Notes under the pieces: generated by a model
Database searches by the model: none
The model's input: the letters and a program-made list of their open reading frames with translations, nothing else
Told to the model about the DNA's origin: nothing
Translations under genes and position numbers: made by a program
Assembly (NCBI RefSeq): GCF_037652055.1
Contig: NZ_JBBKAH010000013.1
Location: 1-64,000, forward strand
Source of the DNA: Pelagibius sp037652055
GTDB taxonomy: Bacteria > Pseudomonadota > Alphaproteobacteria > Kiloniellales > Kiloniellaceae
Direction of reading: 5' to 3'
Length of the DNA stretch: 64,000 bases
Shown: one piece after another, positions 46,183 to 55,562 of the stretch
Numbering within the stretch: the stretch's first letter is position 1
How the letters are laid out: each line of letters starts with the position of its first letter

Positions 46183-47298
46183 TCAGCGCTTGTGGCCGGT
46201 GTGCAGTTTCTTTTCCAGATAGATCGAGTAACGCGCCATGCTGAAGCAGCAGATGAAGAACAGGATGGCAATGAAAACGTAGACCTCCCACGCCAGGCCG
46301 TTCCACTTGGCGTCCGACAGCGCCGCGCGGCCGACGCCCAGCACGTCGGTCAGACCGATGATCACCACCAGGGTCGTATCCTTGAACAGGCCGACGAAGG
46401 TGTTGACGATGCCGGGAATGGAAATCTTCAGCGCCTGCGGCAGCACGACGAGGCGCATGGACTGCCAGTACCGCAGCCCCATGGCATCCGCCGCCTCGAT
46501 CTGCCCCTTGGGTATCGCCTGCAGCCCGCCGCGCACGACCTCCGCGATGTAGGCTGCGGAGAAGATGGTGACCATGATCAGCACCCGCAGCACGAGGTCG
46601 AAAGTCGTCCCCGGCGGCAGGAAGTAATTGAGCATCGTCGAGGCGATGAAAAGCAGGGTAATCAGCGGCACGCCGCGGATGAACTCGATGAACATCACAC
46701 ACAGCATGCGCACGATCGGCATGTGCGAGCGCCGTCCGAGTGCCAGCAGGATGCCCAGCGGCAGCGAGGCGACGATGCCGGTGACACCGATCACGACGTT
46801 CAGCGTGAAGCCGCCGAGCTTGGTGGTCTCGACCGGCTCCAGCCCAAGCTTGCCGACCAGCAGGACGAAGGCGATGACCGGGAAAAGCCCCGAGTAGATG
46901 AACCAGTACTGCCGGTAGGGCGTCTTGTCCCACAGCACTGGCAGCAGCGCGAGGACGAACAGCACCGCCGTCAGGTCGATCCGCCAGCGCAGGTGTTCCG
47001 GGTAGAAGCCGTAGATGAACTGCCCGAAGCGCACGTTGGCCAGCGCCCAGCAGGCGCCGCTGCCGATCTCCCGGCACTCTTCGCGCGATCCCGCTACGAA
47101 GACCGCATCGAAGAACGCCCAGTTGAGGATGGCGGGAACCATCAGATACAGAAGATAGAGTGACACCAGGGTCAGAACGATGTTCAGCGGCGAGTTGAGC
47201 AGGTTCTGCCGCACCCAGAATATCGGCCCCCTGGTCAGCATCGGGGGCGGCAGGCTGGGGTGGGTGCCGGGCTCGTAGGTGCGAGTCGTATCCGTCAT
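46183..47298 (-). CDS. aapM: Amino acid ABC transporter permease (AapM-like)
   Basis: The 371-residue permease has the Aap-type long N-terminal region (GPIFWVRQNLLNSPLNIVLTLVSLYLLYLMVP) and a His/Glu/Gln-type permease core with the EAA loop AADAMGLRYWQSMRLVVLPQALKISIPGIVN. It forms the membrane channel with AapQ. It begins 15 bases after aapQ. Confidence 0.94.
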   Translation of the reverse strand: MTDTTRTYEPGTHPSLPPPMLTRGPIFWVRQNLLNSPLNIVLTLVSLYLLYLMVPAILNWAFFDAVFVAGSREECREIGSGACWALANVRFGQFIYGFYPEHLRWRIDLTAVLFVLALLPVLWDKTPYRQYWFIYSGLFPVIAFVLLVGKLGLEPVETTKLGGFTLNVVIGVTGIVASLPLGILLALGRRSHMPIVRMLCVMFIEFIRGVPLITLLFIASTMLNYFLPPGTTFDLVLRVLIMVTIFSAAYIAEVVRGGLQAIPKGQIEAADAMGLRYWQSMRLVVLPQALKISIPGIVNTFVGLFKDTTLVVIIGLTDVLGVGRAALSDAKWNGLAWEVYVFIAILFFICCFSMARYSIYLEKKLHTGHKR

Positions 47299-47313
47299 GA
47301 CGGCTCTCCCCCC

Positions 47314-48504
47314 TCAGCGTTCCACCAGCGCAATGCGCCGGTTGTACCAGTTCATGAAGGCGGAGATGATCAGCGAGATGCTCAGGTAGATCAGCAGCAC
47401 CAGCAGCATGCACTCCATCTCCTTGCCGGTCTGGTTCAGCGTGATGCCGCCCAGCGTCGCCACGATGTCCATGTAGCCGATGGCGATGGCCAGCGAGGAG
47501 TTCTTGGTGAGATTCAGGTACTGGCTGGTAAGCGGCGGGACGATGACCCGCAGAGCCTGCGGAATGATGATGAGCCGCATGGTCCAGTTCGGCTTGATGC
47601 CGAGAGCGAAGGCCGCCTCGGTCTGGCCGTGGCTCACCGACTGGATGCCGGCGCGCACGATCTCGGCGATGAAGGCCGAGGTATAGACCGACAGCGCGAA
47701 CCACAGCGCGGTGAACTCCGGCCTCAACACCATGCCGCCGCGGATGTTGAAGGTGCCGAACTCCGGTGTATCCAGGGAGATCGGCATGCCGGCAACAAAA
47801 AAGGCGATCAAGGGAAGTCCGATGATCGCCGCGGCGCCGATGGAGAAGACCGGATAGATCCGGCCGGTGGCCTCCTGCTGCTTCTTGGCCCAGCGCTTGA
47901 AGACGATGGCGCCGGCGACGGCGGCCATGAATGCCGCGGCCACCAGCCAGATGCCGCTCTCGAAGATCGGTGCCGGCACGTTGAAGCCGCGATTGGAAAG
48001 GAAGACGCCTTCCATCGGCGACAGCGCCTCGCGCGGCGCCGGCAGCGTCGTGACGATGACACCGTGCCACAACAGGATCTGCACCAGCACCGGCACGTTC
48101 CGGGTGAACTCGACGTAGCAGTAGACGATCTTGTTGATCAGCCAGTTGCTGGACAGCCGCAGCACCCCGAAGATGAAGCCGAGGATGGTGGCGAATATGC
48201 AGCCGGCCACCGCCACGAGGCCCGTATTGATCAGCCCGACGACGGCCGCGCGGAAGTGCGTGTCGCGCGAATTATACGGGATGAGCGTCTGGTTGATGTC
48301 GTAACTGGCCGGCGCCCACAGGAAATCGAAGCCGAAGGTCTTGCCCAGGGCTTCCAGGTTCGCCACCGCATTGGCGGCGAGGAATGCGACGATGGCGAAG
48401 ACGCCGGCGACAACCAGAATCTGCATCAGGACGGCGCGATAGCGCTTGTCCGACCACATCTGGCCTAACGAAAAACTCTCAGAATCCTGTTCGATTGCGG
48501 CCAT
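47314..48504 (-). CDS. aapQ: Amino acid ABC transporter permease (AapQ-like)
   Basis: The 396-residue permease has the conserved FDFLWAPASYDINQTLIPY stretch typical of AapQ, about eight membrane segments and the EAA loop AAFALGIKPNWTMRLIIIPQALRVIVPPLTSQYLNLTKNSSL. ATG 48504 is chosen over a GTG two codons upstream. A long hairpin separates it from aapJ. Confidence 0.94.
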   Translation of the reverse strand: MAAIEQDSESFSLGQMWSDKRYRAVLMQILVVAGVFAIVAFLAANAVANLEALGKTFGFDFLWAPASYDINQTLIPYNSRDTHFRAAVVGLINTGLVAVAGCIFATILGFIFGVLRLSSNWLINKIVYCYVEFTRNVPVLVQILLWHGVIVTTLPAPREALSPMEGVFLSNRGFNVPAPIFESGIWLVAAAFMAAVAGAIVFKRWAKKQQEATGRIYPVFSIGAAAIIGLPLIAFFVAGMPISLDTPEFGTFNIRGGMVLRPEFTALWFALSVYTSAFIAEIVRAGIQSVSHGQTEAAFALGIKPNWTMRLIIIPQALRVIVPPLTSQYLNLTKNSSLAIAIGYMDIVATLGGITLNQTGKEMECMLLVLLIYLSISLIISAFMNWYNRRIALVER

Positions 48505-48562
48505 AAGCACACCCCGCTGCGACGACCCAGGAAGGCAAGTGAACCGACGTGGAAACGACTCA

Positions 48563-48593
48563 GGGTACGCCGGTGCACTACACCGGCGTACCC
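48563..48593 (-). terminator. 13-bp perfect hairpin between aapJ and aapQ
   Basis: GGGTACGCCGGTG (48563-48575) pairs exactly with 48581-48593 around CACTA. No long U-run follows on minus, so it is more likely a stabiliser or partial terminator that raises aapJ over the permease genes. Confidence 0.8.
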
Positions 48594-48626
48594 GAGGTCA
48601 TTTCATCGTCCGGTCAACTTCCGGCT

Positions 48627-49646
48627 TTAGCGCACCGGCGGAGTATAGAGGATGCCGCCGTCCTTGTACTGCGCGTTGATGCCGCGCTCCAGGCCGATCG
48701 GGGTGTTGGCGCCGATGTACTTCTCGAACACCTCGCCATAGTTGCCGACCTGCTTGACGATGTTGTAGCCCCACTTGCTGTCGAGACCCAGCATCGCGCC
48801 GACATCGCCTTCATTGCCGAGCAGGCGGTTCACTTCCGGATTGTCGGTGCCCTTGGCCATCTCGTCGACGTTGCCCGAGTTCACACCGAACTCTTCGGCG
48901 GCGATCATGGCGTTCAGCGACCAGCGCACGATGTCGCCCCACTGGTCGTCGCCTTCACGCACGAGCGGGCCCAGCGGCTCCTTGGAAATGATCTCCGGCA
49001 GGATGATGTGATCGGCCGGGTTGTCGAAGGTAGCGCGGCTGGCGGCGAGGCCCGAGGCGTCGGTCGTGTAGACGTCGCAGCGGCCGGCCAGGTAGTTGGT
49101 GCGCGCTTCTTCGTTGGTCTCGATCGGCACCGGCTCATACTTCATGTTGCTGAGCCGGAAGTAGTCGGCGAGGTTCAGCTCCGTGGTGGTGCCGGTCTGG
49201 ATGCAGACCGAGGCGCCGTCAAGCTGCGTGGCGCTGGTGACACCGAGCGCCTTCGGGACCATGAAGCCCTGACCGTCGTAGTAGTTCACGCCGACGAAGG
49301 TGAAGCCGAGATCGGCATCGCGCGACAACGTCCAGGTGGTGTTGCGGGCCAGCATGTCGATCTCGCCGGAGGCCAGCGCGGTGAAGCGGGTCTTGCCGGT
49401 GGTCGGCGTGTACTTCACCTTCGAGGCATCGCCGAACACGGCAGCCGCGACCGCCTGGCAGACCGCCGGATCGAAGCCCTGCCAGTTGCCCGAATCGTCG
49501 GTAAACGAGAAGCCCGGTACGCCGGTGGAGACACCGCATTGGACGAAGCCCTTGGCCTTCACGTCGTCCAGAGTCGCGGCGGTCGCTCCGGTAGCGCCAA
49601 TCACGGTGACGGCGCCGGCCGCGAGCATAACCTTCAATTTAGACAT
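48627..49646 (-). CDS. aapJ: Amino acid ABC transporter substrate-binding protein (AapJ-like)
   Basis: The 339-residue SBP_bac_3 protein has a Sec signal peptide (residues 1 to about 23, ending TGATAA) and the family pattern KGFVQCGVSTGVPGFSFTDDSGNWQGFDPAVCQAVAAAVFGD. General L-amino acid binding in the periplasm is the role of Aap relatives; ligand range here is inferred. It is the first gene of the operon. Confidence 0.95.
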   Translation of the reverse strand: MSKLKVMLAAGAVTVIGATGATAATLDDVKAKGFVQCGVSTGVPGFSFTDDSGNWQGFDPAVCQAVAAAVFGDASKVKYTPTTGKTRFTALASGEIDMLARNTTWTLSRDADLGFTFVGVNYYDGQGFMVPKALGVTSATQLDGASVCIQTGTTTELNLADYFRLSNMKYEPVPIETNEEARTNYLAGRCDVYTTDASGLAASRATFDNPADHIILPEIISKEPLGPLVREGDDQWGDIVRWSLNAMIAAEEFGVNSGNVDEMAKGTDNPEVNRLLGNEGDVGAMLGLDSKWGYNIVKQVGNYGEVFEKYIGANTPIGLERGINAQYKDGGILYTPPVR

Positions 49647-50053
49647 GGATTAACCTTCCCTGCTGTTCACAGTTTATTTGTCTCAACCGTGGCCTGCGCC
49701 CCCTGCTCTAAGGCCCCGGGCGGGCAGTGCCCGGCGGGGTTGCGGCGGGGTATCTGCGCGCCACATCTGCGAACCATGTCTCACTCAACGGGGAAAGGCA
49801 ACATCTTGGAAAGGCGGCGTGACAAAAAATAGGCAGATTGTCATGTCCACTGCGCCGAGACCTGTTGATCACAAACAAAGGGGGGCGCCGATACTTCAGC
49901 TTTAGAGCGTAGGCGATGGCTTGTGCAGCAGGGTTGCGTGAAACGGGCTTGGCTCCGCTATAAGGATCGGAGAGTCTGACCTCTCTCGATTCACGCATGA
50001 ACGGCATGGCCGATGCCGGCGATGCCGTTCCCAGCAGTTGGAAGCTTCCCTCG
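49647..50053. other. Divergent intergenic region, no gene seen
   Basis: The 407 bases separate aapJ (minus) and metC (plus) and must contain both promoters. An imperfect GC hairpin (CCCCGGGC at 49714-49721 with GCCC and GGGG at 49729-49739) lies in the aapJ leader. No known riboswitch pattern, including SAM-II, was recognised before metC. Confidence 0.5.
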
Positions 50054-51268
50054 ATGAAAAAGTCCGCCGCGCGCCATGCCGATACCCTGCTCACGCACCT
50101 GGGCCGCGATCCGGCCAGCCACTACGGCACCGTGAACACCCCCGTCTTCCATGCCTCGACGATTCTGTTCGATAGTGTGGAAGCCTTTCAGGACGCCGGC
50201 CGCCGCAAGATGGAAAAAGGACAAAGTTCCTACGGTCGCGCCGGCACGCCGACCACCTTCGCGTTCGAGGAGACCGTCGCCGCGCTGGAGGGCGGCTATG
50301 GCGCGGTGGCGCTGTCTTCCGGCCTGCAGGCGATCACCGTCACCCTGATGGCTTTCGCCACGGCGGGCAGCCACGTGCTGATGCCCGACAGCGTTTACTT
50401 CCCCGCTCGGCGCATCTGCAACGACCTGCTGCAGCGCCTCGGCGTCGAGACCACCTACTACGACCCGACCATCGGTGGAGAGATTGCCGGGCTGATCCGC
50501 GACAACACGGCGCTGATCTACCTTGAGGCGCCCGGCTCGCTGACCTTCGAGATGCAGGACGTGCCGGCCATCGTCGCCGCGGCCAAGGCACGCGGCGTGC
50601 CCACGGCGATCGACAACACCTGGGCGACCCCGCTGTTCTTCCGCCCGCTGGAGCACGGCGTCGACGTGGTGGTGCACGCGGCAACGAAGTATATCGTCGG
50701 CCACTCCGATGCCATGCTGGGCGTGGTGGTGAGCGGCGAAGCCCTCTACGAACGCCTGCGCCAGACCAGCCAGTTCCTTGGCTGCGCGGCCGCGCCCGAT
50801 GACGTCTACCTGGGCCTGCGCGGCCTGCGCACGCTTGCGGTCCGCCTGGAGCGCCACCAGGCCAATGCCCTGAAGCTGACCGAGTGGCTCGGCCAGCGAC
50901 CGGAGGTCGACCGCATCCTCTATCCGGCGCTGCCGTCGGATCCCGGCCACGCCTTGTGGAAGCGCGACTTCGACGGCGCCTGCGGCCTGTTCGGATTGAC
51001 CCTGAAACCCTGCAAGCGCGAAGCGGTGCTGGCGCTCATCGACGGTCTGCAGCTCTACGGCATCGGCGCCAGCTGGGGCGGCTATGAGAGCCTCATCCTG
51101 CTGACCGATCCCGACGCCATGCGGTCGGCCACCCGGTGGAATCCGGCGGGGCCGACTCTGCGCATTCATGCCGGCCTGGAGCACCCCGACGATCTCATCG
51201 CCGACCTCGAGGCCGGCTTCGCGCGTCTCAACGAAATCAACCGTGGACAATCCGTGCGCGCCGGGTAA
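50054..51268 (+). CDS. metC: Cystathionine beta-lyase
   Basis: This 404-residue Cys/Met-metabolism PLP enzyme splits cystathionine into homocysteine, pyruvate and ammonia. The PLP lysine is in VVHAATKYIVGHSDAMLG; PVFHASTILFDS near the start and QLYGIGASWGGYESLI near the end are typical of alphaproteobacterial MetC. Start ATG 50054 gives MKKSAARHADT; frames from 49997 add 19 unconserved residues. No good ribosome binding site distinguishes them. Confidence 0.93.
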   Translation: MKKSAARHADTLLTHLGRDPASHYGTVNTPVFHASTILFDSVEAFQDAGRRKMEKGQSSYGRAGTPTTFAFEETVAALEGGYGAVALSSGLQAITVTLMAFATAGSHVLMPDSVYFPARRICNDLLQRLGVETTYYDPTIGGEIAGLIRDNTALIYLEAPGSLTFEMQDVPAIVAAAKARGVPTAIDNTWATPLFFRPLEHGVDVVVHAATKYIVGHSDAMLGVVVSGEALYERLRQTSQFLGCAAAPDDVYLGLRGLRTLAVRLERHQANALKLTEWLGQRPEVDRILYPALPSDPGHALWKRDFDGACGLFGLTLKPCKREAVLALIDGLQLYGIGASWGGYESLILLTDPDAMRSATRWNPAGPTLRIHAGLEHPDDLIADLEAGFARLNEINRGQSVRAG

Positions 51269-51308
51269 GACCAAGGCGCACACGATTTCCCCGCACTGGA
51301 TAGTCCCC

Positions 51309-51719
51309 ATGACCGAGCCCGCCACGCCCCTGCCCGCCGCCCTGGAAGAGGCCGTCGCCTTCGACGGCCGCGGCCTCGTCTGCGCGGTCGCCCAGCAGCA
51401 TGACAGCGGCGAGGTGCTGATGGTCGCCTGGATGAACCGGGCCGCCCTGGCGGAGACCCTGGCGACGGGCAAGGTCTGCTACTGGTCGCGCTCGCGTGGC
51501 AAACTGTGGCGCAAGGGCGAGACCTCGGGACAGACACAGGCGCTGGTGGAGTTGCGCGTCGACTGCGACGGCGACACCCTGCTGCTGCGGGTCGACCAGA
51601 AGGGTGTCGCCTGCCACACCGGCCGGCGCAGTTGTTTTTACCGCGCGCTTACCGCCGACGGCAGCCTGGTGGAGAAGCTGTCCGTTGTTACAGACCCCAA
51701 GGACCTCTACGGAGCCTGA
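51309..51719 (+). CDS. hisI: Phosphoribosyl-AMP cyclohydrolase
   Basis: This 136-residue enzyme opens the ring of phosphoribosyl-AMP in histidine synthesis. It has the metal-binding D85-C86-D87-G-D89 motif and the zinc cysteines C102 and C109 in CHTGRRSCFY. No HisE domain is fused. It stands apart from other his genes here, 40 bases after metC and 4 bases before modA. Confidence 0.96.
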   Translation: MTEPATPLPAALEEAVAFDGRGLVCAVAQQHDSGEVLMVAWMNRAALAETLATGKVCYWSRSRGKLWRKGETSGQTQALVELRVDCDGDTLLLRVDQKGVACHTGRRSCFYRALTADGSLVEKLSVVTDPKDLYGA

Positions 51720-51723
51720 GCTC

Positions 51724-52536
51724 ATGACCCTTGCTTCGCGCCGCCTCGTCGCTGTCCTGATCCTGCTGGCCGCTACGCTGTGCGCCGGCGTGCTTACCGG
51801 CGCCGGCACGGCCCGGGCCGCGGAGAGCGACCCGCCGGTCACCCTTTTCGCCGCCGCCAGCACCACCGAGGCGGTGAACGAGATCGCCGAGGCTTATGCC
51901 GCCGCGACCGGCGGCTCAATCCGCCCGGTGGTCGCGTCGTCTTCGACCCTGGCGCGCCAGATCGCCCAGGGCGCCCCGGCCGACCTTTTCCTCTCGGCCA
52001 ACGTAACCTGGATGGACCACCTGGACGGCCGGCAGGCCATCGTGCCGGAGACCCGGGTGGCGCTGCTGTCCAACCGGCTGGTGCTGGTCGCCCCGGCGGA
52101 CTCGCCGCTGCGCCTGCGGCTCTCCCCGGACCTCGACCTCGGCGCCCTGCTGGGCGACGGGCGCCTCGCCGTGGGCGACCCGGCCCACGTGCCCGCCGGC
52201 ATCTACGCCCGCCATGCCCTGGAAGCCCTGGGCCTGTGGGCACAGGTGGAGGACAAGCTGGCTCAATCCGCCAACGTGCGCGCCGCCCTCGCCCTGGTGG
52301 ACCGCGGCGAGGCCGCCGCCGGCATCGTTTACGAGACCGACGCCGCCATCGCGCCCCGCGTGAAGATCGTCGACGTCTTTCCCAGCGAGGTGACGCCCGC
52401 GATCACCTATCCCCTCGCCATCGTCGCCGGCCACGACAGTCCGGCCGTGCGCCGGGTCTACGATTTCCTGACCGGCGACGCGGCCGCGGCGATCTTCCGC
52501 AAGTACGGCTTCACCCGTACCCCCGCCGGCAGCTAG
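51724..52536 (+). CDS. modA: Molybdate ABC transporter binding protein
   Basis: The 270-residue protein has a Sec signal peptide ending ARA (about residue 32) and the ModA pattern LFAAASTTEAVNEIAEAY (the Ser after the Ala run binds molybdate), GAPADLFLSANVTWMD and VGDPAHVPAGIYARHAL. It binds molybdate or tungstate in the periplasm. The following modB and modC complete the transporter. Confidence 0.95.
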   Translation: MTLASRRLVAVLILLAATLCAGVLTGAGTARAAESDPPVTLFAAASTTEAVNEIAEAYAAATGGSIRPVVASSSTLARQIAQGAPADLFLSANVTWMDHLDGRQAIVPETRVALLSNRLVLVAPADSPLRLRLSPDLDLGALLGDGRLAVGDPAHVPAGIYARHALEALGLWAQVEDKLAQSANVRAALALVDRGEAAAGIVYETDAAIAPRVKIVDVFPSEVTPAITYPLAIVAGHDSPAVRRVYDFLTGDAAAAIFRKYGFTRTPAGS

Positions 52537-52558
52537 GCGCCGGGCACCCAGCACAGCC

Positions 52559-53251
52559 ATGTTCGAGCTGACTCCCCTGGAAGTGGAAGCCCTCGGCCTC
52601 AGCCTGAAGGTCGCGCTGTGGAGCATGGTGGCGAGCCTGCCCTTCGGGCTGGCGGTCGCCTGGCTGCTCGCGCGCTACGAGTTCTTCGGCAAGACGCTGG
52701 TCAACGGCATCGTCCACCTGCCTCTGGTCCTGCCCCCGGTTGTAGTCGGCTACCTGCTGCTGCTGCTGCTCGGGCGCAACGGCCCTCTGGGGGCCTGGCT
52801 GCTGGCGACCTTCGGGATCACCCTGCCGTTCACCTGGGAGGGTGCCGCCCTCGCCGCCGCGGTCATGGCCTTCCCCCTCATGGTACGGGCGATGCGGCTT
52901 TCCATCGAGGCGGTCGACCAGCGGCTGGAGACGGCGGCGCGCACGCTCGGGGCGTCGCGGCTGGGCGCCTTCGCCACCATCACCCTGCCGCTGATCCTGC
53001 CCGGCATCCTGGCCGGCGCGGTGCTGGCCTTCGCCCGCAGCCTGGGTGAGTTCGGCGCCACCATTACCTTCGTCTCGAACATTCCCGGCGAGACGCGCAC
53101 CCTGCCGCTCGCCCTCTACAGCCTGATCCAGACGCCCGGCGGCGAGGCCGGCGCGCTGCGCCTTGCGGTGCTCTCGGTGCTGCTCTCCCTCGCCGCCCTG
53201 GCCGCCTCCGAAGCCATCGCCCGGCGCCTGCGCGCCCGTCTCAACGGCTAG
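52559..53251 (+). CDS. modB: Molybdate ABC transporter permease
   Basis: The 230-residue permease has about five membrane segments and the EAA loop AARTLGASRLGAFATITLPLILPGILAGAVLAFARSLGEFGAT, characteristic of ModB. It begins MFELTPLEVEALGLSLKVA like relatives. It follows modA by 22 bases. Confidence 0.95.
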   Translation: MFELTPLEVEALGLSLKVALWSMVASLPFGLAVAWLLARYEFFGKTLVNGIVHLPLVLPPVVVGYLLLLLLGRNGPLGAWLLATFGITLPFTWEGAALAAAVMAFPLMVRAMRLSIEAVDQRLETAARTLGASRLGAFATITLPLILPGILAGAVLAFARSLGEFGATITFVSNIPGETRTLPLALYSLIQTPGGEAGALRLAVLSVLLSLAALAASEAIARRLRARLNG

Positions 53252-53269
53252 CCGGGGGTGCGTGAAACC

Positions 53270-54406
53270 ATGCTGGAGGTCGACGTCTCCCATCAGCTGG
53301 GCAGCTTCAGGCTGGAGGCCAGCTTCTCCTGCCGGGCCGCCGGCATCACCGCGCTGTTCGGGCGTTCCGGCGCCGGCAAGACCTCGCTGGTGAACATGCT
53401 CGCCGGCCTCATCCGACCGCAGCGCGGCCGCATCGCTCTGCGCGGCGAAACCCTGTTCGATTCCCAGCGCGGCATCGACCTGCCGCCGGAAAAGCGCCGC
53501 CTCGGCTACGTGTTCCAGGAAGGCCGCCTGTTTCCCCATCTTTCGGTGCGCCACAACCTGCTTTACGGCTACCGGCGGGCGCCGGCGGCCGAGCGTCCCA
53601 TCGGCCTCGACCAAGTGGTCGGGCTGCTCGGCATCGAGGCCCTGCTGGAGCGCCGCCCGGCGGCGCTTTCCGGCGGCGAGAAACAGCGCGTCGCGCTGGG
53701 CCGGGCGCTGCTCGCCAACCCCCGCCTGCTGCTCATGGACGAGCCGCTGGCGGCGCTCGACCAGCCGCGCAAGGAGGAGATCCTGCCCTTCATCGAGCAG
53801 CTGAAGGAGGAACTCGACCTGCCGGTCATCTACGTCAGCCATGCGATGCAAGAGATCGTCCGCCTGGCCGACACCCTCGTCCTTATGTCGAACGGCCGCA
53901 TCGAAGCGGTCGGCGCGGTCGAGGACCTGACCAGCCGCCTCGACCTGCGCCCCCTGACCGGGCGCTACGAGGCGGGCGCGGTCCTGGCGACCACTGTCGC
54001 CGGCCAGGACAAGATGTTCGGCCTGACCGAGCTGCGCTTTGCCGGCGGCCGCCTGCGGGTGCCCCATCTCAACCTGCCGCTGGGTCAGCCGCTGCGCGTG
54101 CGGATCCGCGCCCGCGACGTCTCCATCGCCCTCGCGCCGCCGGCAAATATCAGCATTCTCAACGTTATTCCCTGTATCATTAAGGAAATAGGCGAAGAAA
54201 AAAGCCCCCAGGTCGACCTCCAGCTCGACGCCTCTGGGGCGGCGATCTGGTCACGCATCACGGCCCGCTCGCGCGCCGCCCTGGCGCTCAAGCCCGGCCT
54301 TCAGGTCTACGCCCTGATCAAGAGTGTCGCCATCGACCGCCAGAGCCTGGGCGGCGGCCTGGGGCGTCCCGGCGGCGGCGAGCGTTTCCTGGCCGAAGAA
54401 GATTGA
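53270..54406 (+). CDS. modC: Molybdate ABC transporter ATPase
   Basis: The 378-residue ATPase has Walker A GRSGAGKTS (31-39), signature LSGGEKQRVALGRAL, Walker B LLLMDEPLAALD and, as typical for ModC, a C-terminal MOP/TOBE domain (about 285-360: ANISILNVIPCIIKEI and VYALIKSVAID) that can bind molybdate. ATG 53270 is preferred; GTG 53258 would add 4 residues but crowds the GGGGG ribosome binding site. Confidence 0.94.
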   Translation: MLEVDVSHQLGSFRLEASFSCRAAGITALFGRSGAGKTSLVNMLAGLIRPQRGRIALRGETLFDSQRGIDLPPEKRRLGYVFQEGRLFPHLSVRHNLLYGYRRAPAAERPIGLDQVVGLLGIEALLERRPAALSGGEKQRVALGRALLANPRLLLMDEPLAALDQPRKEEILPFIEQLKEELDLPVIYVSHAMQEIVRLADTLVLMSNGRIEAVGAVEDLTSRLDLRPLTGRYEAGAVLATTVAGQDKMFGLTELRFAGGRLRVPHLNLPLGQPLRVRIRARDVSIALAPPANISILNVIPCIIKEIGEEKSPQVDLQLDASGAAIWSRITARSRAALALKPGLQVYALIKSVAIDRQSLGGGLGRPGGGERFLAEED

Positions 54407-54505
54407 TCGCGCGACAGGGCGCGAGTGATTCAGTATGATGCGCGCCGCGGTGGCTGGCTGACCGTGAAATGTCACAGTGCAGACTCCGAAGAGCAGGGTT
54501 AAATC

Positions 54506-54754
54506 ATGAGCATGCACACGCTGAATGAACTCGCGATCTTCCGGGCCCGCCTCCTCCGCGACCCGCATCAGCTCGGCCGTGGCACCAGCGAAGCAATGCT
54601 CAGTCAGCTCGACGAGGCCATCATCTCGCGCCCGGCGACCACGCCGGACGAAGCCATCGCCAAGCTCGAACTCGCACGCGACCTGGCCGCCGCCAAGGGC
54701 AAGACCAAGATCGTGAAGCTGATCGAAGGGGCGCTGCTCGTTCTGCGCCACTGA
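54506..54754 (+). CDS. Hypothetical protein, 82 residues
   Basis: A small, mainly helical soluble protein (SMHTLNELAIFRARLLRDP, AIAKLELARDLAAAKGKTKIVKLIEGALLVL) with no recognised family. The ATG has AGGG upstream. It is the first gene of the stress island side and lies 99 bases after modC, so it probably has its own promoter. No EcfG-type site was found in front of it. Confidence 0.65.
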   Translation: MSMHTLNELAIFRARLLRDPHQLGRGTSEAMLSQLDEAIISRPATTPDEAIAKLELARDLAAAKGKTKIVKLIEGALLVLRH

Positions 54755-54902
54755 GGTGCCGGTGGGGAACCACCGGAGGCGGCCCCACAGGCCCGACGCA
54801 CGGGACCGCAAAAGAAAGTCTGCACGGCCGCCCGCTTTGGATTAAGATGCGCTCGCCGTATTTTCATTTCAGTCTGTTTGGCAGGAAGTCACCGTAGGCA
54901 CC

Positions 54903-55175
54903 ATGAAAAAGCACGATATTCTGATCGAACCCTGGCGCGGCAACCCCGGCCCGCGCAGCCAGCGCGGCACCGATGGTTTCCGCTGGACGGTTTCCTACGA
55001 GAAAGGTGGGCGCTTCTACGCCCAGGGATTTGCGGACTCCCACGCCGAAGCGCGGGCCGCCGCCGAGTCCTATCTGAAGGAACAGGGCGTCGACCTCAAC
55101 TGGCAGTCCTCGCAGACGTCCTCCGTGAAGGTGCTGCGTCCGCGGTCGAAGCCGGTCGCCCGCAGCGCCCGCTGA
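54903..55175 (+). CDS. Hypothetical protein, 90 residues
   Basis: The protein contains DILIEPWRGNPGPRSQRGTDGFRWTVSYEKGGRFYAQGFADSHAEARAAAESYL, which looks like one compact beta-sheet plus helix unit, and ends in a basic tail (LRPRSKPVARSAR). No family is recognised. Codon use is normal. It is followed by about 200 bases without a visible gene before the small lipoprotein. Confidence 0.6.
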   Translation: MKKHDILIEPWRGNPGPRSQRGTDGFRWTVSYEKGGRFYAQGFADSHAEARAAAESYLKEQGVDLNWQSSQTSSVKVLRPRSKPVARSAR

Positions 55176-55375
55176 GCGCGCCGCGCAGGTCCCAGGAAGC
55201 CGACTCCGACCTCTCCGGGTTATGTCCCTATACCGCGTTGAGAAAGCCGCGCCTGTGCCCCGGAGCCGGCAATCTTGCCCAGCGGGCTTGCAGCCGCCGC
55301 GGGGCACACCAGATCCAACTTAAAGACATCGGCATCCTGTCGGAGCCGGAGGCGCTGGAGGGAGCACAGCCTGCC

Positions 55376-55516
55376 ATGACCCGTCCGTCCCGCTTGGCCG
55401 CTGTTGCGGCGATTGCCCTCCTGCTGGCGTCCTGCCATCCGCCGGGGTACTCGTCGGCCTATCCCGACGCCCGCAACTCCGGTCCTTTCTGGGAACGCGA
55501 AGAACAGCGCGACTGA
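55376..55516 (+). CDS. Small lipoprotein, 46 residues
   Basis: The frame has a clean lipoprotein signal (RPSRLAAVAAIALLLASC, Cys20) followed by only 26 residues (HPPGYSSAYPDARNSGPFWE...). Such small lipoproteins resemble entericidin-like or wall-associated peptides, but no family is recognised. GGAGG lies about 13 bases upstream of ATG. Confidence 0.6.
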   Translation: MTRPSRLAAVAAIALLLASCHPPGYSSAYPDARNSGPFWEREEQRD

Positions 55517-55524
55517 GCCGGGAA

Positions 55525-55552
55525 GCGGCCGCCGGGTGGTATGGGCGGCCGC
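55525..55552. terminator. Hairpin between convergent genes
   Basis: GCGGCCGCC (55525-55533) pairs with GGCGGCCGC (55544-55552) around a 10-base loop, between the lipoprotein (plus) and ferritin (minus) genes. No U-run is present. Confidence 0.5.
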
Positions 55553-55562
55553 ACGCTCCCGC

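Noticed and set aside
49850..50053. SAM-II riboswitch before metC
   Set aside because: The conserved pseudoknot pattern of SAM-II was not found in the leader.
54755..54902. EcfG promoter before the 90-residue hypothetical gene
   Set aside because: GGAAC occurs in this gap on plus, but the bases 16-17 downstream are not CGTT.
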